Source: Sporosarcina sp. FSL K6-1522
Lineage (GTDB): Bacteria; Bacillota; Bacilli; Bacillales_A; Planococcaceae
Reading direction: 5' to 3'
Assembly (NCBI RefSeq): GCF_038622445.1
Contig: NZ_CP152019.1
Span: 62,001 to 126,000, forward strand
Length of the DNA: 64,000 bases
Under the pieces are notes generated by a model, which was not told where the DNA came from, made no database searches, and saw nothing but the letters and a program-made list of their open reading frames with translations. Shown one piece after another: positions 1 through 9,156 of the stretch (position 1 is its first letter; every line of letters begins with the position of its first letter). The translations under genes and the position numbers were made by a program.

Positions 1-364
1 CTACTTTTTGCGCCATGCAGCCGGGTTGCTGAATGCAAGGCGTCCCTACTTCCCAACCGGCATACAACTCATTGGCAAGCCATGTCGTTAAGCAATCCCA
101 TAACACATAATCGTCTTGCTGAATCGACGACAATACGGCTTCTAGCTGCGTCGGCTGTTCAAGCGTTGTCCAGTTGTCATCCGCACGGTCATGCCGATGC
201 TTGTCAATACGCGCCTGCATTTCTAAATCCGTTGCTGTACCGGAAGCAATGTAGACAAGCCGACTCCCATTTTCCTGTGCCTCGCCAACAAGAATGCGTT
301 CCGCATAAGCACTTTTCCCACTGCGAACGCCGCCGCATATGAACGTTAATTTTCCGCGAACCAT
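1..364 (-). CDS. cobU: Adenosylcobinamide kinase/guanylyltransferase CobU, partial at window edge
   Basis: Phosphorylates adenosylcobinamide and then transfers GMP to it, in the nucleotide-loop branch of cobalamin synthesis. The first 121 codons are present; the C-terminus lies beyond position 1. The N-terminus has a P-loop, GGVRSGKS (about residues 11-18), and a later DCLTTWLANEL segment typical of CobU (about residues 90-100). The ATG at 364 overlaps the end of cobD by 19 bases, so the two are probably translationally coupled. It is the most distal visible gene of the riboswitch-controlled cobalamin operon. A cobS or cobC gene may follow outside the window, but that cannot be seen. Confidence 0.88.
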   Translation of the reverse strand, partial: MVRGKLTFICGGVRSGKSAYAERILVGEAQENGSRLVYIASGTATDLEMQARIDKHRHDRADDNWTTLEQPTQLEAVLSSIQQDDYVLWDCLTTWLANELYAGWEVGTPCIQQPGCMAQKV

Positions 365-1425
365 CGTGTCAACTCTTCCCTTAGTGCAATCATTTCATCT
401 TCACTTTTCATACCAACTCGTAACCAACGCCCATCCATACCACGGAAATTTTCAGAATGACGAAGGACAATACCGCGTGCCAATAAATCCCGGTATAACT
501 GCCCAGTCGCTTGCACTGTCCCAAGCTTAAATGTGAGGAAGTTCGCAACCGAATCCGTTACCGTACAGCCGTGTTCCTGAAGAAATGCCGTCATCTTGCC
601 CCTTTCAACCGTTGCATGCTGAATCGCCTGTTGGCGGAATGCCTCTTGCTGCAAACAAACCGCCCCTACTCGAGCCGCCATCCCGTTAACATTCCAATGA
701 GGTGCGAGCGCTTTAACCCCCGCAATGATGGTCGGATGTGCCACCACATAACCCAAGCGGATGCCTGGAATAGCGTACATTTTCGTCATCGAACGAACGA
801 TGATGACATGAGGAAATTCTTTTATTTCTGCAATAAACGATCGCGACTCGTCAACAAAATCGATAAATGCTTCATCCAACACGACCTCGCAGCCCACTTG
901 CGCACCATGACGAATAATCGTCCGGAGTACTTCCCGTTCCGGTAGCATGCCCGTTGGATTATTTGGCGTACATAAGTACAACACGGCCGACGACTCCATC
1001 GCTTGATAAATGTCCGCAAGTGGCAACGTAAAGCCCTCCGCTTCCGAAGCCACTACCCGCACAATCTCCACCTGCTTTGCCAGCAAGGTCGCCTCATATT
1101 CGGAAAACGTAGGGTGAACAACCACAGCCCGTTTCCCACGATAGCGCTCCGCTACAAGCGCCAACAATTCGGCTGCCCCGTTTCCGGCAACAATAAACGA
1201 AGACGGCACACTATGAAAATCTGCCACAGCAGATAAAAACGGTTCGCCATCAGGATCGGGATAAGACGCTAATTCCGCCACTAAACGAGGCCACATCTCC
1301 AACACAGCCTGCGGTGGACCCGCTGGATTGACATTCTCACTGACATCCAATATACGTTCCGGCACATCCATACCCAGTTTTGCATAGACCTGATGCGGAT
1401 TCGCACCGTGCTCAGGCAATTGCAT
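346..1425 (-). CDS. cobD: Threonine-phosphate decarboxylase (CobD), PLP aminotransferase fold
   Basis: Predicted to make aminopropanol phosphate from threonine phosphate, the linker that joins the corrin ring to the lower ligand. It is a fold-type I PLP enzyme of about 359 residues. It shows NPTG, the aspartate in LDEAFIDF, and an SMTKMYAIPG segment carrying the PLP lysine at about residue 215. Histidinol-phosphate aminotransferases share these motifs, but the place between cbiB and cobU decides for CobD. I chose the ATG at 1425 because a GGAG lies 9 bases upstream; an upstream TTG at 1440 overlaps that site. The start overlaps the end of cbiB by 14 bases. Confidence 0.88.
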   Translation of the reverse strand: MQLPEHGANPHQVYAKLGMDVPERILDVSENVNPAGPPQAVLEMWPRLVAELASYPDPDGEPFLSAVADFHSVPSSFIVAGNGAAELLALVAERYRGKRAVVVHPTFSEYEATLLAKQVEIVRVVASEAEGFTLPLADIYQAMESSAVLYLCTPNNPTGMLPEREVLRTIIRHGAQVGCEVVLDEAFIDFVDESRSFIAEIKEFPHVIIVRSMTKMYAIPGIRLGYVVAHPTIIAGVKALAPHWNVNGMAARVGAVCLQQEAFRQQAIQHATVERGKMTAFLQEHGCTVTDSVANFLTFKLGTVQATGQLYRDLLARGIVLRHSENFRGMDGRWLRVGMKSEDEMIALREELTRWFAEN

Positions 1426-2371
1426 AGACAAACACTCCAATCACGGTCATCGTCAACCAAAACACCAATGCGACCGTATGCATTTGCGTCAATGTCGATT
1501 TAATATGTAAGGCAGTCAATGGAACAATGGCCGGACCAATTTCAGGTCGTTTCGACACAACACCTCGATACGTGCTCTGTCCCCCTAATTTCACACCCAA
1601 TTGCCAAGCCGTCGCCGCCTCCAAAAAGCCACTGTTCGGACTGGCATGGCGTCTAGCATCTCTACTCCAACCCGAAAATCGTTTCCAGAAGCTCAGCTGG
1701 CCTTCATTTGGCGTATAAAAAATCATCAGCAACCCCGTAATACGCGCGGGAATGAAATTCAATACATCATCCGTACGTGCGGAAAACTTGCCAAACTGCT
1801 CGTAGCGCTCATCTTTATAGCCAATCATCGAATCGAGTGTGTTTACCGCTTTATACATCCATAAGCCAGGTGCCCCGAAAAGAAACGCCCAAAACAACGG
1901 TGATGTAATGCCATCTGCCGTATTTTCCGATACCGTTTCAATCGCCCCACGCGCAATGTCACCTTCCTGTAACTTATCAGTATCACGCCCAACAATCCAT
2001 GACAGCTTCGTACGCGCTTCCTGTAAATCCCCCATCGCGAGTGGCTCGTAAACCGCGAGCGCCGCATCTCGTAAACTTTTTTGCGCTAGCCCAATCGCAA
2101 TGAGCATCGCCTCGACGAGCACGCCGACAAAAAGATGGAGCTGATAGGCCAATGCGACAAGTGTAAATACAATGCTAAACACAATGCCCACAACGCCGAT
2201 AAGCATCAACGCCCCTTTTCCGGTGCGGAACCGGCCTTTATTCAACACTGCAGTACCTTTCGTAATGAGCGTCCCTATCCAACGAATCGGATGCGGCCAT
2301 GTCGGCGGATCACCAACAATCCGATCGAGCATAAAACCAATCGCAATGGCGATAAAATGTGCAGGGATCAT
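1412..2371 (-). CDS. cbiB: Adenosylcobinamide-phosphate synthase CbiB
   Basis: Integral membrane enzyme that attaches aminopropanol phosphate (the CobD product) to adenosylcobyric acid. About 319 residues with several hydrophobic helices. Recognisable CbiB segments include LDRIVGDPPTWPHPIRWIG near the N-terminus, GRDTDKLQEGDIARG and ETVSENTADGITSPLFW mid-protein. The ATG at 2371 overlaps the stop of the upstream btuD-cbiZ gene in an ATGA arrangement, with an AAAGG 9 bases upstream. This favours it over an earlier ATG at 2380. Tight coupling places it in the riboswitch operon. Confidence 0.92.
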   Translation of the reverse strand: MIPAHFIAIAIGFMLDRIVGDPPTWPHPIRWIGTLITKGTAVLNKGRFRTGKGALMLIGVVGIVFSIVFTLVALAYQLHLFVGVLVEAMLIAIGLAQKSLRDAALAVYEPLAMGDLQEARTKLSWIVGRDTDKLQEGDIARGAIETVSENTADGITSPLFWAFLFGAPGLWMYKAVNTLDSMIGYKDERYEQFGKFSARTDDVLNFIPARITGLLMIFYTPNEGQLSFWKRFSGWSRDARRHASPNSGFLEAATAWQLGVKLGGQSTYRGVVSKRPEIGPAIVPLTALHIKSTLTQMHTVALVFWLTMTVIGVFVYAIA

Positions 2372-3840
2372 GTCGTCCATCCTTTCACTTTTTTATACGC
2401 TTGAATCGCCCGAACTGTACATTCATAGACCCCATGCCCAATCAATTTACCAAGCGGCGTAATCGGCCCTGCATAAGGTAAAAATTCGCCTTGCTGTGTA
2501 GCGGCTACGAGCAAACTATCCGTTGAAGTACCCGTTGCAATCGTGCCTGTGAGCGGATCCGTAATCGACTCCGCCTGCAATGCTTTCGCTTTCGCTTCCG
2601 TCGCTGTTATCATCGCTTGCACAAACGCGGCATCCGGCAAAGTACCGTTGACGATGACCCATGTATTAATCGTGCCAATACGTTGCTCACGATCACGCGT
2701 AAGCGCTTGTGACACATCCACCGCATTGCCAATTCCCGCAGTGACCGCAATGATGATGGTACCAAAATCACCTTGGTATGTTTCAATCTCCACATATTCC
2801 GTCCAAACGGCCGTCATCATACCTACTGTATCGTTCGCATGAAACCCTTGCGCTTCCAAATAAGTCACCAGTTCCGCCTCGACATCATCGACATTGTAGT
2901 CTGCATCCACATGGCGATTGACAAACATACGGTACCACCCCATCCCCGCATTATGGACAGCTGATGACATCGTTTTCAATGGGTTTTGTGTGCGCAAAGC
3001 CACATAGTCCTTCGACACACTGAAATCGCTACTTGTCACTTCAAACGCTTCGATTTCTCCCTTTGTATCTGGAAGAAGCGTCAGTTGTGGCTTCGGTAAT
3101 TCAGGATGCGCTTGCGTCTTGACCCGTGCCGCGTATACTTTTTGAACGATGGCTTCTTTCACCACATCCTGCGGCTCGCCAATTGCGGCAATCTGCCCTT
3201 GATCCATCAGCAATAGTCGGTCGCAATACAATGACGCTAAGTTAATATCATGGAAAACCGACACAACCGTTAATCCCTTCTCCACTGCCTGTTTGCGAAT
3301 CGTATCGAGCAACTGTTGCTGATGCGCGATGTCCAAGTGATTCGTCGGTTCATCTAACAATAAAATCGGGGCTTCCTGCGCCAAGGCTTGTGCCACGAAA
3401 ACGCGTTGTTGCTCGCCTCCCGACAACAATTCAATCGGCGTATCCTTGTAACGCGTAATCGCTGTATGCGCCATTGCTTCCGTCACCGCGCGTTCATCTT
3501 CAGCCGACCAAGATGAAAAAAGACCGGATTGATGCGGATACCTACCAAGTGACACCGTTTCATAGACGGAGTGGGAAAAGGCATGTGCATGTAGCTGAGG
3601 CAATACCGCTACTTTTCGCGCAAAAGCTTTTTGGCTATAGGCAGACGCATCTTGTCCGTCAATGACAACGGAACCGGCTTGCCTTGGTAAAATTCCCGAA
3701 ATTAATTTCAACAACGTGGATTTCCCACTGCCATTCGGCCCGAGAATACCAAGCACTTCGCCTTTATGGACTTTGAATGTGACAGCTTTAACGATCGGTT
3801 CCTTACCGTATCCGCCCGTTATCTGTTCAACTTGTAGCAC
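2368..3840 (-). CDS. Cobalamin ABC transporter ATPase fused to adenosylcobinamide amidohydrolase (BtuD-CbiZ)
   Basis: A 490-residue two-domain protein. Residues 1 to about 250 form an ABC ATPase of the iron-siderophore/B12 class: Walker A GPNGSGKSTLL (about 34-44), signature LLSGGEQQR (about 138-146), Walker B ILLLDEPTNHLD. The rest, from about residue 270, resembles CbiZ, which removes the nucleotide loop of incoming corrinoids so they can be rebuilt with the cell's own lower ligand. Import and remodelling are thus joined in one chain. Such fusions (YvrA-type) are known in Bacillales. GTG start at 3840 after an AAGGGG site, with one base between it and the btuC stop. Confidence 0.85.
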   Translation of the reverse strand: MLQVEQITGGYGKEPIVKAVTFKVHKGEVLGILGPNGSGKSTLLKLISGILPRQAGSVVIDGQDASAYSQKAFARKVAVLPQLHAHAFSHSVYETVSLGRYPHQSGLFSSWSAEDERAVTEAMAHTAITRYKDTPIELLSGGEQQRVFVAQALAQEAPILLLDEPTNHLDIAHQQQLLDTIRKQAVEKGLTVVSVFHDINLASLYCDRLLLMDQGQIAAIGEPQDVVKEAIVQKVYAARVKTQAHPELPKPQLTLLPDTKGEIEAFEVTSSDFSVSKDYVALRTQNPLKTMSSAVHNAGMGWYRMFVNRHVDADYNVDDVEAELVTYLEAQGFHANDTVGMMTAVWTEYVEIETYQGDFGTIIIAVTAGIGNAVDVSQALTRDREQRIGTINTWVIVNGTLPDAAFVQAMITATEAKAKALQAESITDPLTGTIATGTSTDSLLVAATQQGEFLPYAGPITPLGKLIGHGVYECTVRAIQAYKKVKGWTT

Positions 3841-3841
3841 A

Positions 3842-4837
3842 TCACATCGCCCCTTTCCTTCGTTGTTTATAGAAAATCAATGCAAAGACCGGCGCACCGA
3901 TAAACGCCGTAATGACACCAACCGGCAGCTCCGTTGGCGCAATAATCGTCCGTGCGATCAAATCACAAATAATGAGCAATGATGCACCATTTAAAAAGGA
4001 TAATGTCAGTAAATGACGGTGATCCGCCCCCCATAGAAGGCGTGTCATATGAGGCACAACAAGACCAACAAAACCAATCGTACCTGACACCGCAACCGCT
4101 GAGCCTGTCAAAATCGACCCACCGATTAAAATCATCCATTTTCGCCTTTTTACGTTGACACCTAAATGATGTGCACGCTCTTCGCCAAACAGCATCGCAT
4201 TTAACTCACGACGGCTCAGCCACAACATTATGGAGCCGATGACAACAAACGGTAAAATCATCGTAATATAATTCCAACCACGCATCGACACACTGCCAAG
4301 CAGCCAGCCGATGATTTGTCGTAATTCCTCACCTGTTAAGGCAATCATCAACGACAACACCGAACCTAAAAACGAACCGAAAATAATCCCCGTCAAAATA
4401 ATCGTTTCCATTTTTAACGCACGGTCAACAAGGCGGGCAAAACCGAGCACGAGAAACATCGTCAATGCCGCGCCGATCATACTAAATAGAGGAAGCGTAT
4501 AAATACCAAACATCGGAATGGAAATACTAAAAAAGAGCGTCATCACAGCACCAACTGAGGCGCCGGATGACACTCCGAGGGTGTATGGATCAGCCAGCGG
4601 ATTTTTGAGCAGTCCTTGAAAAGCTGCTCCCGCAATCGCCAGCGACGCACCGACAAGGCCGGCAAGGATAACACGCGGCATTCGAATCTTCCATAGAATA
4701 TTCGTCGCCGTCGCATCCGTTCCTGCATTCCATAACGTACTAATCGGTATTTGCACAGACCCGATGGATACACCGAGCCATACCGCTACAACGAGCGTAG
4801 TGGCAGACACGATGTAGGCAACGCTTGTTTTACTCAC
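3842..4837 (-). CDS. btuC: Cobalamin ABC transporter permease BtuC (FecCD family)
   Basis: Membrane channel subunit that would pair with BtuF and the BtuD-CbiZ ATPase. It has 331 residues with about ten hydrophobic helices. FecCD-family segments are clear: RMPRVILAGLVGASLAIAGA near residue 55, GVSSGASVGAV, and SGTIGFVGLVVPHMTR near residue 255. The GTG start at 4837 overlaps the end of btuF by 8 bases. FecCD permeases also serve siderophores; the B12 assignment rests on the cobalamin riboswitch and the downstream cob genes. Confidence 0.88.
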   Translation of the reverse strand: MSKTSVAYIVSATTLVVAVWLGVSIGSVQIPISTLWNAGTDATATNILWKIRMPRVILAGLVGASLAIAGAAFQGLLKNPLADPYTLGVSSGASVGAVMTLFFSISIPMFGIYTLPLFSMIGAALTMFLVLGFARLVDRALKMETIILTGIIFGSFLGSVLSLMIALTGEELRQIIGWLLGSVSMRGWNYITMILPFVVIGSIMLWLSRRELNAMLFGEERAHHLGVNVKRRKWMILIGGSILTGSAVAVSGTIGFVGLVVPHMTRLLWGADHRHLLTLSFLNGASLLIICDLIARTIIAPTELPVGVITAFIGAPVFALIFYKQRRKGAM

Positions 4838-5810
4838 TAAAAACCTCTGGGTACACCGCTTTTGCGATAGCTTCCAATCCTTCTGCTAAGCGTGGACCTG
4901 TACGGCTTGTGATATCCTCTTGCACTTGGACAACATTTTTGTCTTTAATCGCTGTGATGGAGTCGAAACCATCGCGCGCATATACGTCTTCCACTGCTGT
5001 TTCGATATAGTCATACATGACCACAATGACATCTGGATTGCGTTTCACAATTTCTTCTGAAGCCATGACAAACCAGTTTTCTTGGTCAGCGGAAATGTTT
5101 TCTGCACCTATCATCCCAAGCATTTGATCCATAAATGTGTTTTTACCTGGCGTATAAATATCTGGCGCTGGCGATGTTTCCACGAAAACCGTCTTTGGGT
5201 TTTCAACAGCTGCCGTCTTTTGTAGTACTTCTTCAACTTTAGCTTTCATGTCTGCGACAATCTTATCTGCTTCTTCCTTTTTACCTGTCGCTTGACCCAT
5301 TGTTTCAATCGTTGTGTATGTTTCGTCAAAATCCGTTGCATTTTTCACAACGAACACAGGAATACCTGCATCACGAATTTGCTGAAGTCCCGCTTCGCCT
5401 ACACCTAGTCCTGATTCATGTGCGAAGACCATTTCTGGGTTCATCGACACAATTTTTTCAACGTCGAACTCCTGACCACCGATTTTTTCTTTTTCAAGTG
5501 CTTCTGCAGGATAGTTATCGTAATCATTCACACCGACAATTTCCGAATTCAATCCAAGTGCAAACAATATTTCTGTGTTACTTGGTGTCATCGATACAAT
5601 CGTCTCTGGTGCTTTTTCGATGGTAATATCATTGCCAACTGCATCTGTTAATGTCAGTGGGAATGCTGCTTGTTCAACCTCTTTCGGCGTTACGTCTTCT
5701 TTCGGTGTTGCATCTGCTTGTGGCTTTTCGTCTGTTGAAGTCGTTCCACATGCAGCAAGTAAAAACACCGCAAGAATAGACATGAGCCCTAGTTGCCATA
5801 TCTTCTTCAT
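4830..5810 (-). CDS. btuF: Corrinoid-binding lipoprotein BtuF
   Basis: Extracellular substrate-binding lipoprotein of the B12 importer, 326 residues. The N-terminal signal peptide ends in a lipobox, LLAACGTT, with the lipidated Cys near residue 21. It is followed by a low-complexity Asp/Pro/Thr/Lys linker and a class III binding-protein fold (DAVGNDITIEKAPETIVSMTP; VGVNDYDNYP). It is the first gene behind the cobalamin riboswitch. A GGAGGG ribosome binding site lies about 8 bases upstream of the ATG, just past the riboswitch terminator hairpin, so the regulatory decision is made immediately before this gene. Confidence 0.9.
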   Translation of the reverse strand: MKKIWQLGLMSILAVFLLAACGTTSTDEKPQADATPKEDVTPKEVEQAAFPLTLTDAVGNDITIEKAPETIVSMTPSNTEILFALGLNSEIVGVNDYDNYPAEALEKEKIGGQEFDVEKIVSMNPEMVFAHESGLGVGEAGLQQIRDAGIPVFVVKNATDFDETYTTIETMGQATGKKEEADKIVADMKAKVEEVLQKTAAVENPKTVFVETSPAPDIYTPGKNTFMDQMLGMIGAENISADQENWFVMASEEIVKRNPDVIVVMYDYIETAVEDVYARDGFDSITAIKDKNVVQVQEDITSRTGPRLAEGLEAIAKAVYPEVFSE

Positions 5811-5835
5811 GTTATTTCCCTCCTATTTGATTCCA

Positions 5836-5866
5836 AATAAAAATCCCCCGTATGGCTAACGGAGGA
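5836..5866 (-). terminator. Intrinsic terminator in the btu leader (riboswitch expression platform)
   Basis: On the minus strand an 8-bp stem (5859-5866 with 5844-5851) with a 7-base loop is followed by a U-rich run, and sits between the cobalamin riboswitch and the btuF ribosome binding site. Its position indicates premature termination when the aptamer binds cobalamin. Confidence 0.8.
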
Positions 5867-5937
5867 GGATGTTCAGTCAAAATAGACGCCATGTAGCGCA
5901 TATTTTACCAACCCAGTCCTCGCAGGTTAACGGATGA

Positions 5938-6115
5938 TTCATAAAGGCAGGTCTCCTGGCTCGTGTTCATAGCTGATCGCGTCTTCCCAGAATGTTTTCC
6001 AGTGACGGATTGCGACTTGCTCACACTTACAGTGGCGGGACCGCGTTGGATTTGAACCGACTTCCCTTTTAACCTCACCTTTGATGGTGAGGTACCTTTA
6101 CGTTTGGCTATGTAA
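5938..6115 (-). promoter_or_regulatory. Cobalamin riboswitch
   Basis: Read on the minus strand, the region carries the conserved B12 box (AGCCAGGAGACCTGCC, at 5946-5961) and the upstream core with GGTTCAAATCC and GCCACTGTAAGT. These are the signature elements of the cobalamin aptamer. It lies in the leader of btuF and is followed by an intrinsic terminator, so it most likely shuts down uptake and salvage genes when cobalamin is plentiful. Confidence 0.93.
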
Positions 6116-6131
6116 TTTGTTCACATCTTTC

Positions 6132-6159
6132 AGTATACTATAATTATTTTTTCTGTCGA
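6132..6159 (-). promoter_or_regulatory. Predicted promoter of the cobalamin operon
   Basis: On the minus strand TCGACA (6154-6159) and TATACT (6132-6137) are separated by 16 bases, giving a housekeeping-type promoter. Transcription would start near 6125, just upstream of the aptamer. Confidence 0.6.
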
Positions 6160-6258
6160 GGGGTGGCGAATAATACAAATTCTCATATGTTTTGGGCTAC
6201 GACCAATGTCGATGTCATTCTAAGTTTCATATAAATCGAACTAAATAATCTTATCAAT

Positions 6259-6337
6259 AACACTCGGCGCTTACGGCTTCGGCTACCGCTTGTAAGGCGC
6301 CTTCGCTGGAGATTAGATGATAATCATAAGTTCAACT
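6259..6337. repeat. Dispersed palindromic repeat, family 2, short copy
   Basis: An imperfect inverted repeat whose outer arms read GCGCTTACGG and CCGCTTGTAAGGCGC. It is followed by TTCGCTGGA and a conserved AATCATAAGTT tail. The same ends occur at 33242-33371 around a much longer hairpin. No coding capacity is seen. Confidence 0.65.
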
Positions 6338-6349
6338 TATATAGACAAA

Positions 6350-6388
6350 GAGAAAACCACCCAACGCCGTAGGAAGCAAAAGGGTGGT
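6350..6388 (-). terminator. Possible terminator region downstream of argS
   Basis: ACCACCC (6356-6362) and GGGTGGT (6382-6388) form a 7-bp stem. On the minus strand a short U-run follows. It is the only terminator-like element oriented to stop argS transcription, but it lies about 450 bases past the gene, beyond a repeat. Confidence 0.4.
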
Positions 6389-6440
6389 CCGCACAAAAAA
6401 TAAATTTTTGACAACCACCATTCTTACGGTAATGGTTGGA

Positions 6441-6473
6441 AAGAGAGAGGCGTGACAGCGCTTCTCTCTTTTT
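6441..6473 (+). terminator. Strong hairpin followed by a T run
   Basis: A stem of about 12 bp with a GA-rich left arm and a CT-rich right arm is followed by TTTTT on the plus strand. No plus-strand gene precedes it, so its role is unclear. It may be a relic or belong to the neighbouring repeats. Confidence 0.45.
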
Positions 6474-6490
6474 AATATATAACCATTATC

Positions 6491-6790
6491 AATTACGTCT
6501 AGGCGTAATTGCGTCCAGATTTTTTTCAAGATCGGGGCCTACAGGAAGTAGGTCATGCAGGCGTTGCCAATCGAACTGCAAAGGGTTTGATTGGCCGTGT
6601 TTCTGCGCTTTTTGCAGAAATTAAGGCACCTGTCTTTGGACGTAGCGACCTTAGCCTTCGTACCTCTATCGTTTAGCGGGCATTTGAACACCCACTGGAC
6701 AGAAAAACAAAACCGCATTCATCTCGCCACCTATCGAGATAGGAGTTTTCTGTAGCCGACGCTTCGCTTTCAGTACAAAAAGATTTGCTG
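6491..6790. repeat. Dispersed composite repeat, family 1, diverged copy
   Basis: Starts with the family-1 signature (GGCGTAATTGCGTCCAGATTT) and continues into a variable interior. It then has a second module containing GGCATTTGAACACCC and a third module near 6753-6778 that reappears inverted near 50847. The 708-base gap between the cobalamin promoter and argS (6130-6837) holds only this repeat, the family-2 copy and the two hairpins; I see no gene in it. Confidence 0.7.
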
Positions 6791-6837
6791 AGTGAAGATA
6801 AATGAATTTATACATTAATTGAATATATAGGAGTCAA

Positions 6838-8505
6838 TTACATTCTTTCCGGGGCCGAAACGCCGACGAGTTTCAAGGCGTTGGCAATGGTCGTGCGTGT
6901 TGCCGTAATAAGCGCTAAGCGAGCTTCCGACAATTCGCGGTTTGTTGGATCCAATACTTTTTCTGCGTTGTAGAAGCTGTGGAACGTTGCAGCTAACTCT
7001 TGGATATAGTTGGTGATACGGTGTGGTGCGCGCAAACGTGCCGCATCGCTAACCAATTTCGGGAAGTCCCCAATTTTCTTCAACAGTTCCAATTCTTTTT
7101 CTGCTTGTAGTAAAGAAACGTTATCCACAGACGCAGCAAGTCCTGACTCGTCAGCCTGGCGCAAAATCGAAGAAATTCGTGCGTGTGCATATTGCGCATA
7201 ATACACGGGGTTTTCATTGGACTGGGAAATCGCAAGGTCCAGGTCGAAGTCCATTTGCGAGTCGCCTGAACGCATCGCGAAGAAGTAACGCACTGCATCA
7301 AGACCCACATCTTCCACCAGTTCACGCAACGTGACAGCTTTCCCCGTACGCTTACTCATTTTAAATTTCTCGCCGTCTTTGTACAATTGCACCATTTGCG
7401 CCACATGTACTTCAAGTGTATCGCGGTCATTACCAAGTGCTTCAATTGCAGCTTTCATACGCGGAATATAGCCGTGGTGATCCGCTCCCCAAATATTAAT
7501 AAGCTTATCAAAGCCACGGAATAATTTGTCTTCATGGTAAGCAATATCCGGTGTTAAATACGTATATGATCCGTCGTTTTTAATGAGCACGCGGTCTTTA
7601 TCGTCCCCGAATGTTGTCGAACGGAACCATGTTGCGCCATCTTCTTCAAAAACGTGGCCGTTTGCACGTAGTTTGTCGAGTGCAACGTCGATTTTACCGT
7701 TTTTATAAAGAGACGTTTCTGAGAACCACACATCAAATGCTACACGGAAATCCGCAAGGTCTTTCTTCAGTTTTGCCAATTCGTATTCAAGGCCATACTC
7801 GCGGAAAAAGTCAAAACGCTCTTCTTCCGAAACATGCACATATTTATCTCCATATTCGTCCACAAGGCCTTGTGCAAGCGTGATAATGTCTTGTCCACGG
7901 TATCCGTCCTCTGGCATTTCTTTGTCCAACCCAAGCGCTTCAAAATAACGTGCTTCGATGGAGTACGCGAGGTTATTAATTTGGTTACCTGCGTCGTTAA
8001 TGTAATATTCACGTGCAACGTCATAGCCTGCAAAATCCAGCACATTGCAGAGGGAATCGCCTAGTGACGCACCGCGCGCATGCCCTAAGTGCAAATCACC
8101 AGTTGGATTCGCAGAGACGAATTCGACTTGAATTTTCTCATTAGCACCCGCATTCGAACGTCCGTAGTCTACGCCTTGTTCAAGCACCGTCTTGACGACG
8201 TCGCCTAAATAATCGTTTTTCAATTTAATGTTCATAAATCCTGGACCTGCAATGTCAATCGCTTCAATCGCTGTCGATGATGTGTCCAATTTCTCAAGTA
8301 TCGCTTCTGCAATTGCACGCGGTGGCTTTTTCGCCAATTTCGTTAACTGCATTGCGATGTTCGTTGCATAGTCACCATTGTCTTTGTTTTTCGGTGTTTC
8401 AAGTAAAATATCTGGGATGGCTGTTTCTTCTACAAGACCTGTTTCAATCACTGCTTGACGCAATGCCGATTTTACTTCATGTTGAATTTTCTCTACCGCG
8501 TTCAT
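6838..8505 (-). CDS. argS: Arginyl-tRNA synthetase
   Basis: Class I aminoacyl-tRNA synthetase charging tRNA-Arg, 555 residues, the usual length for Bacillus ArgS. It shows the HIGH-type motif HLGHARGA at about residue 138 and [10 protein letters not shown] at about residue 378. An N-terminal ArgS-specific domain comes first, and the C-terminal anticodon-binding domain ends in [13 protein letters not shown]. Its ATG overlaps the stop of the ywiB-like gene (ATGA), so the two are translationally coupled, the same pairing as in B. subtilis. No T-box leader is visible immediately upstream. Confidence 0.97.
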   Translation of the reverse strand: MNAVEKIQHEVKSALRQAVIETGLVEETAIPDILLETPKNKDNGDYATNIAMQLTKLAKKPPRAIAEAILEKLDTSSTAIEAIDIAGPGFMNIKLKNDYLGDVVKTVLEQGVDYGRSNAGANEKIQVEFVSANPTGDLHLGHARGASLGDSLCNVLDFAGYDVAREYYINDAGNQINNLAYSIEARYFEALGLDKEMPEDGYRGQDIITLAQGLVDEYGDKYVHVSEEERFDFFREYGLEYELAKLKKDLADFRVAFDVWFSETSLYKNGKIDVALDKLRANGHVFEEDGATWFRSTTFGDDKDRVLIKNDGSYTYLTPDIAYHEDKLFRGFDKLINIWGADHHGYIPRMKAAIEALGNDRDTLEVHVAQMVQLYKDGEKFKMSKRTGKAVTLRELVEDVGLDAVRYFFAMRSGDSQMDFDLDLAISQSNENPVYYAQYAHARISSILRQADESGLAASVDNVSLLQAEKELELLKKIGDFPKLVSDAARLRAPHRITNYIQELAATFHSFYNAEKVLDPTNRELSEARLALITATRTTIANALKLVGVSAPERM

Positions 8506-8945
8506 TGTGTTCCCTCCGTATATGTAATCGTCAGTTTGTACATGCCCAGGAGTGCCCCTTCTGCATGTAAATCGTAGTTCACTGTAAATTGTCCAGCAGC
8601 GCCTTCCTTTTCTTCCGAAAACGCTAGTGCATTTGTTTTCACCAGTAAATTGAAAGAGGCTGGGCCGTTGCCGTATGTGCCTGCTCGCTCCCCATTCTCC
8701 CTAAAAGGTAGACGCATATTCACTGCGCCCCGCCGCATAATAAATCCATCTGTAGCGTCCAATTTAACGGTCGTTTGGATACGTTGCCCATTTTGCTGTT
8801 CTTCGTATTTCAAATAAGACTTGCCCGCTTTGTTGATCAGCAATCCTGTCGCCATCAACTCATGCGTCTCCTCATCTTGCTCCGGATGCCGGATTGACGA
8901 ATGGAGCCGGATCTTCACAGCGCGCTCGCTATCCCGTGTTTCCAT
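8502..8945 (-). CDS. ywiB: DUF1934 family protein (YwiB-like)
   Basis: A 147-residue beta-rich cytoplasmic protein of the DUF1934 family. Its function is not established; the fold is calycin-like in known structures. Features include [10 protein letters not shown] near the N-terminus and NYDLHAEG near the C-terminus. I use the ATG at 8945, which has AAGGCGGTG about 7 bases upstream, rather than the ATG at 8972. It sits directly upstream of argS with a 4-base overlap, matching the ywiB-argS order in B. subtilis. Confidence 0.8.
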   Translation of the reverse strand: METRDSERAVKIRLHSSIRHPEQDEETHELMATGLLINKAGKSYLKYEEQQNGQRIQTTVKLDATDGFIMRRGAVNMRLPFRENGERAGTYGNGPASFNLLVKTNALAFSEEKEGAAGQFTVNYDLHAEGALLGMYKLTITYTEGTQ

Positions 8946-9156
8946 ACGTTCACCGCCTTTTTCCATGTTCAACAGGATCAGTAACCCGACTCTGCGTATA
9001 TCTTCTCATTATATCCTGTTTTCCTTGTCAATTTCAATCTATCTGTGGATTCTACTGGACACTAGATAGCCATTTACATGTTTTTATGCGTTGCCCGTTT
9101 AATCTGTTTCCATGCGTCGCATACTACTTGTAACGATATGGACAGGACGGGATCGT

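Noticed and set aside
6150-6837. Insertion sequence or pseudogene in the gap before argS
   Set aside because: No transposase fragments in any frame; the content is explained by repeat copies and hairpins.
9112-9156. Earlier start for the class A PBP
   Set aside because: The 15 extra codons are not preceded by a ribosome binding site and are unlike the basic-tail start usual for the family.
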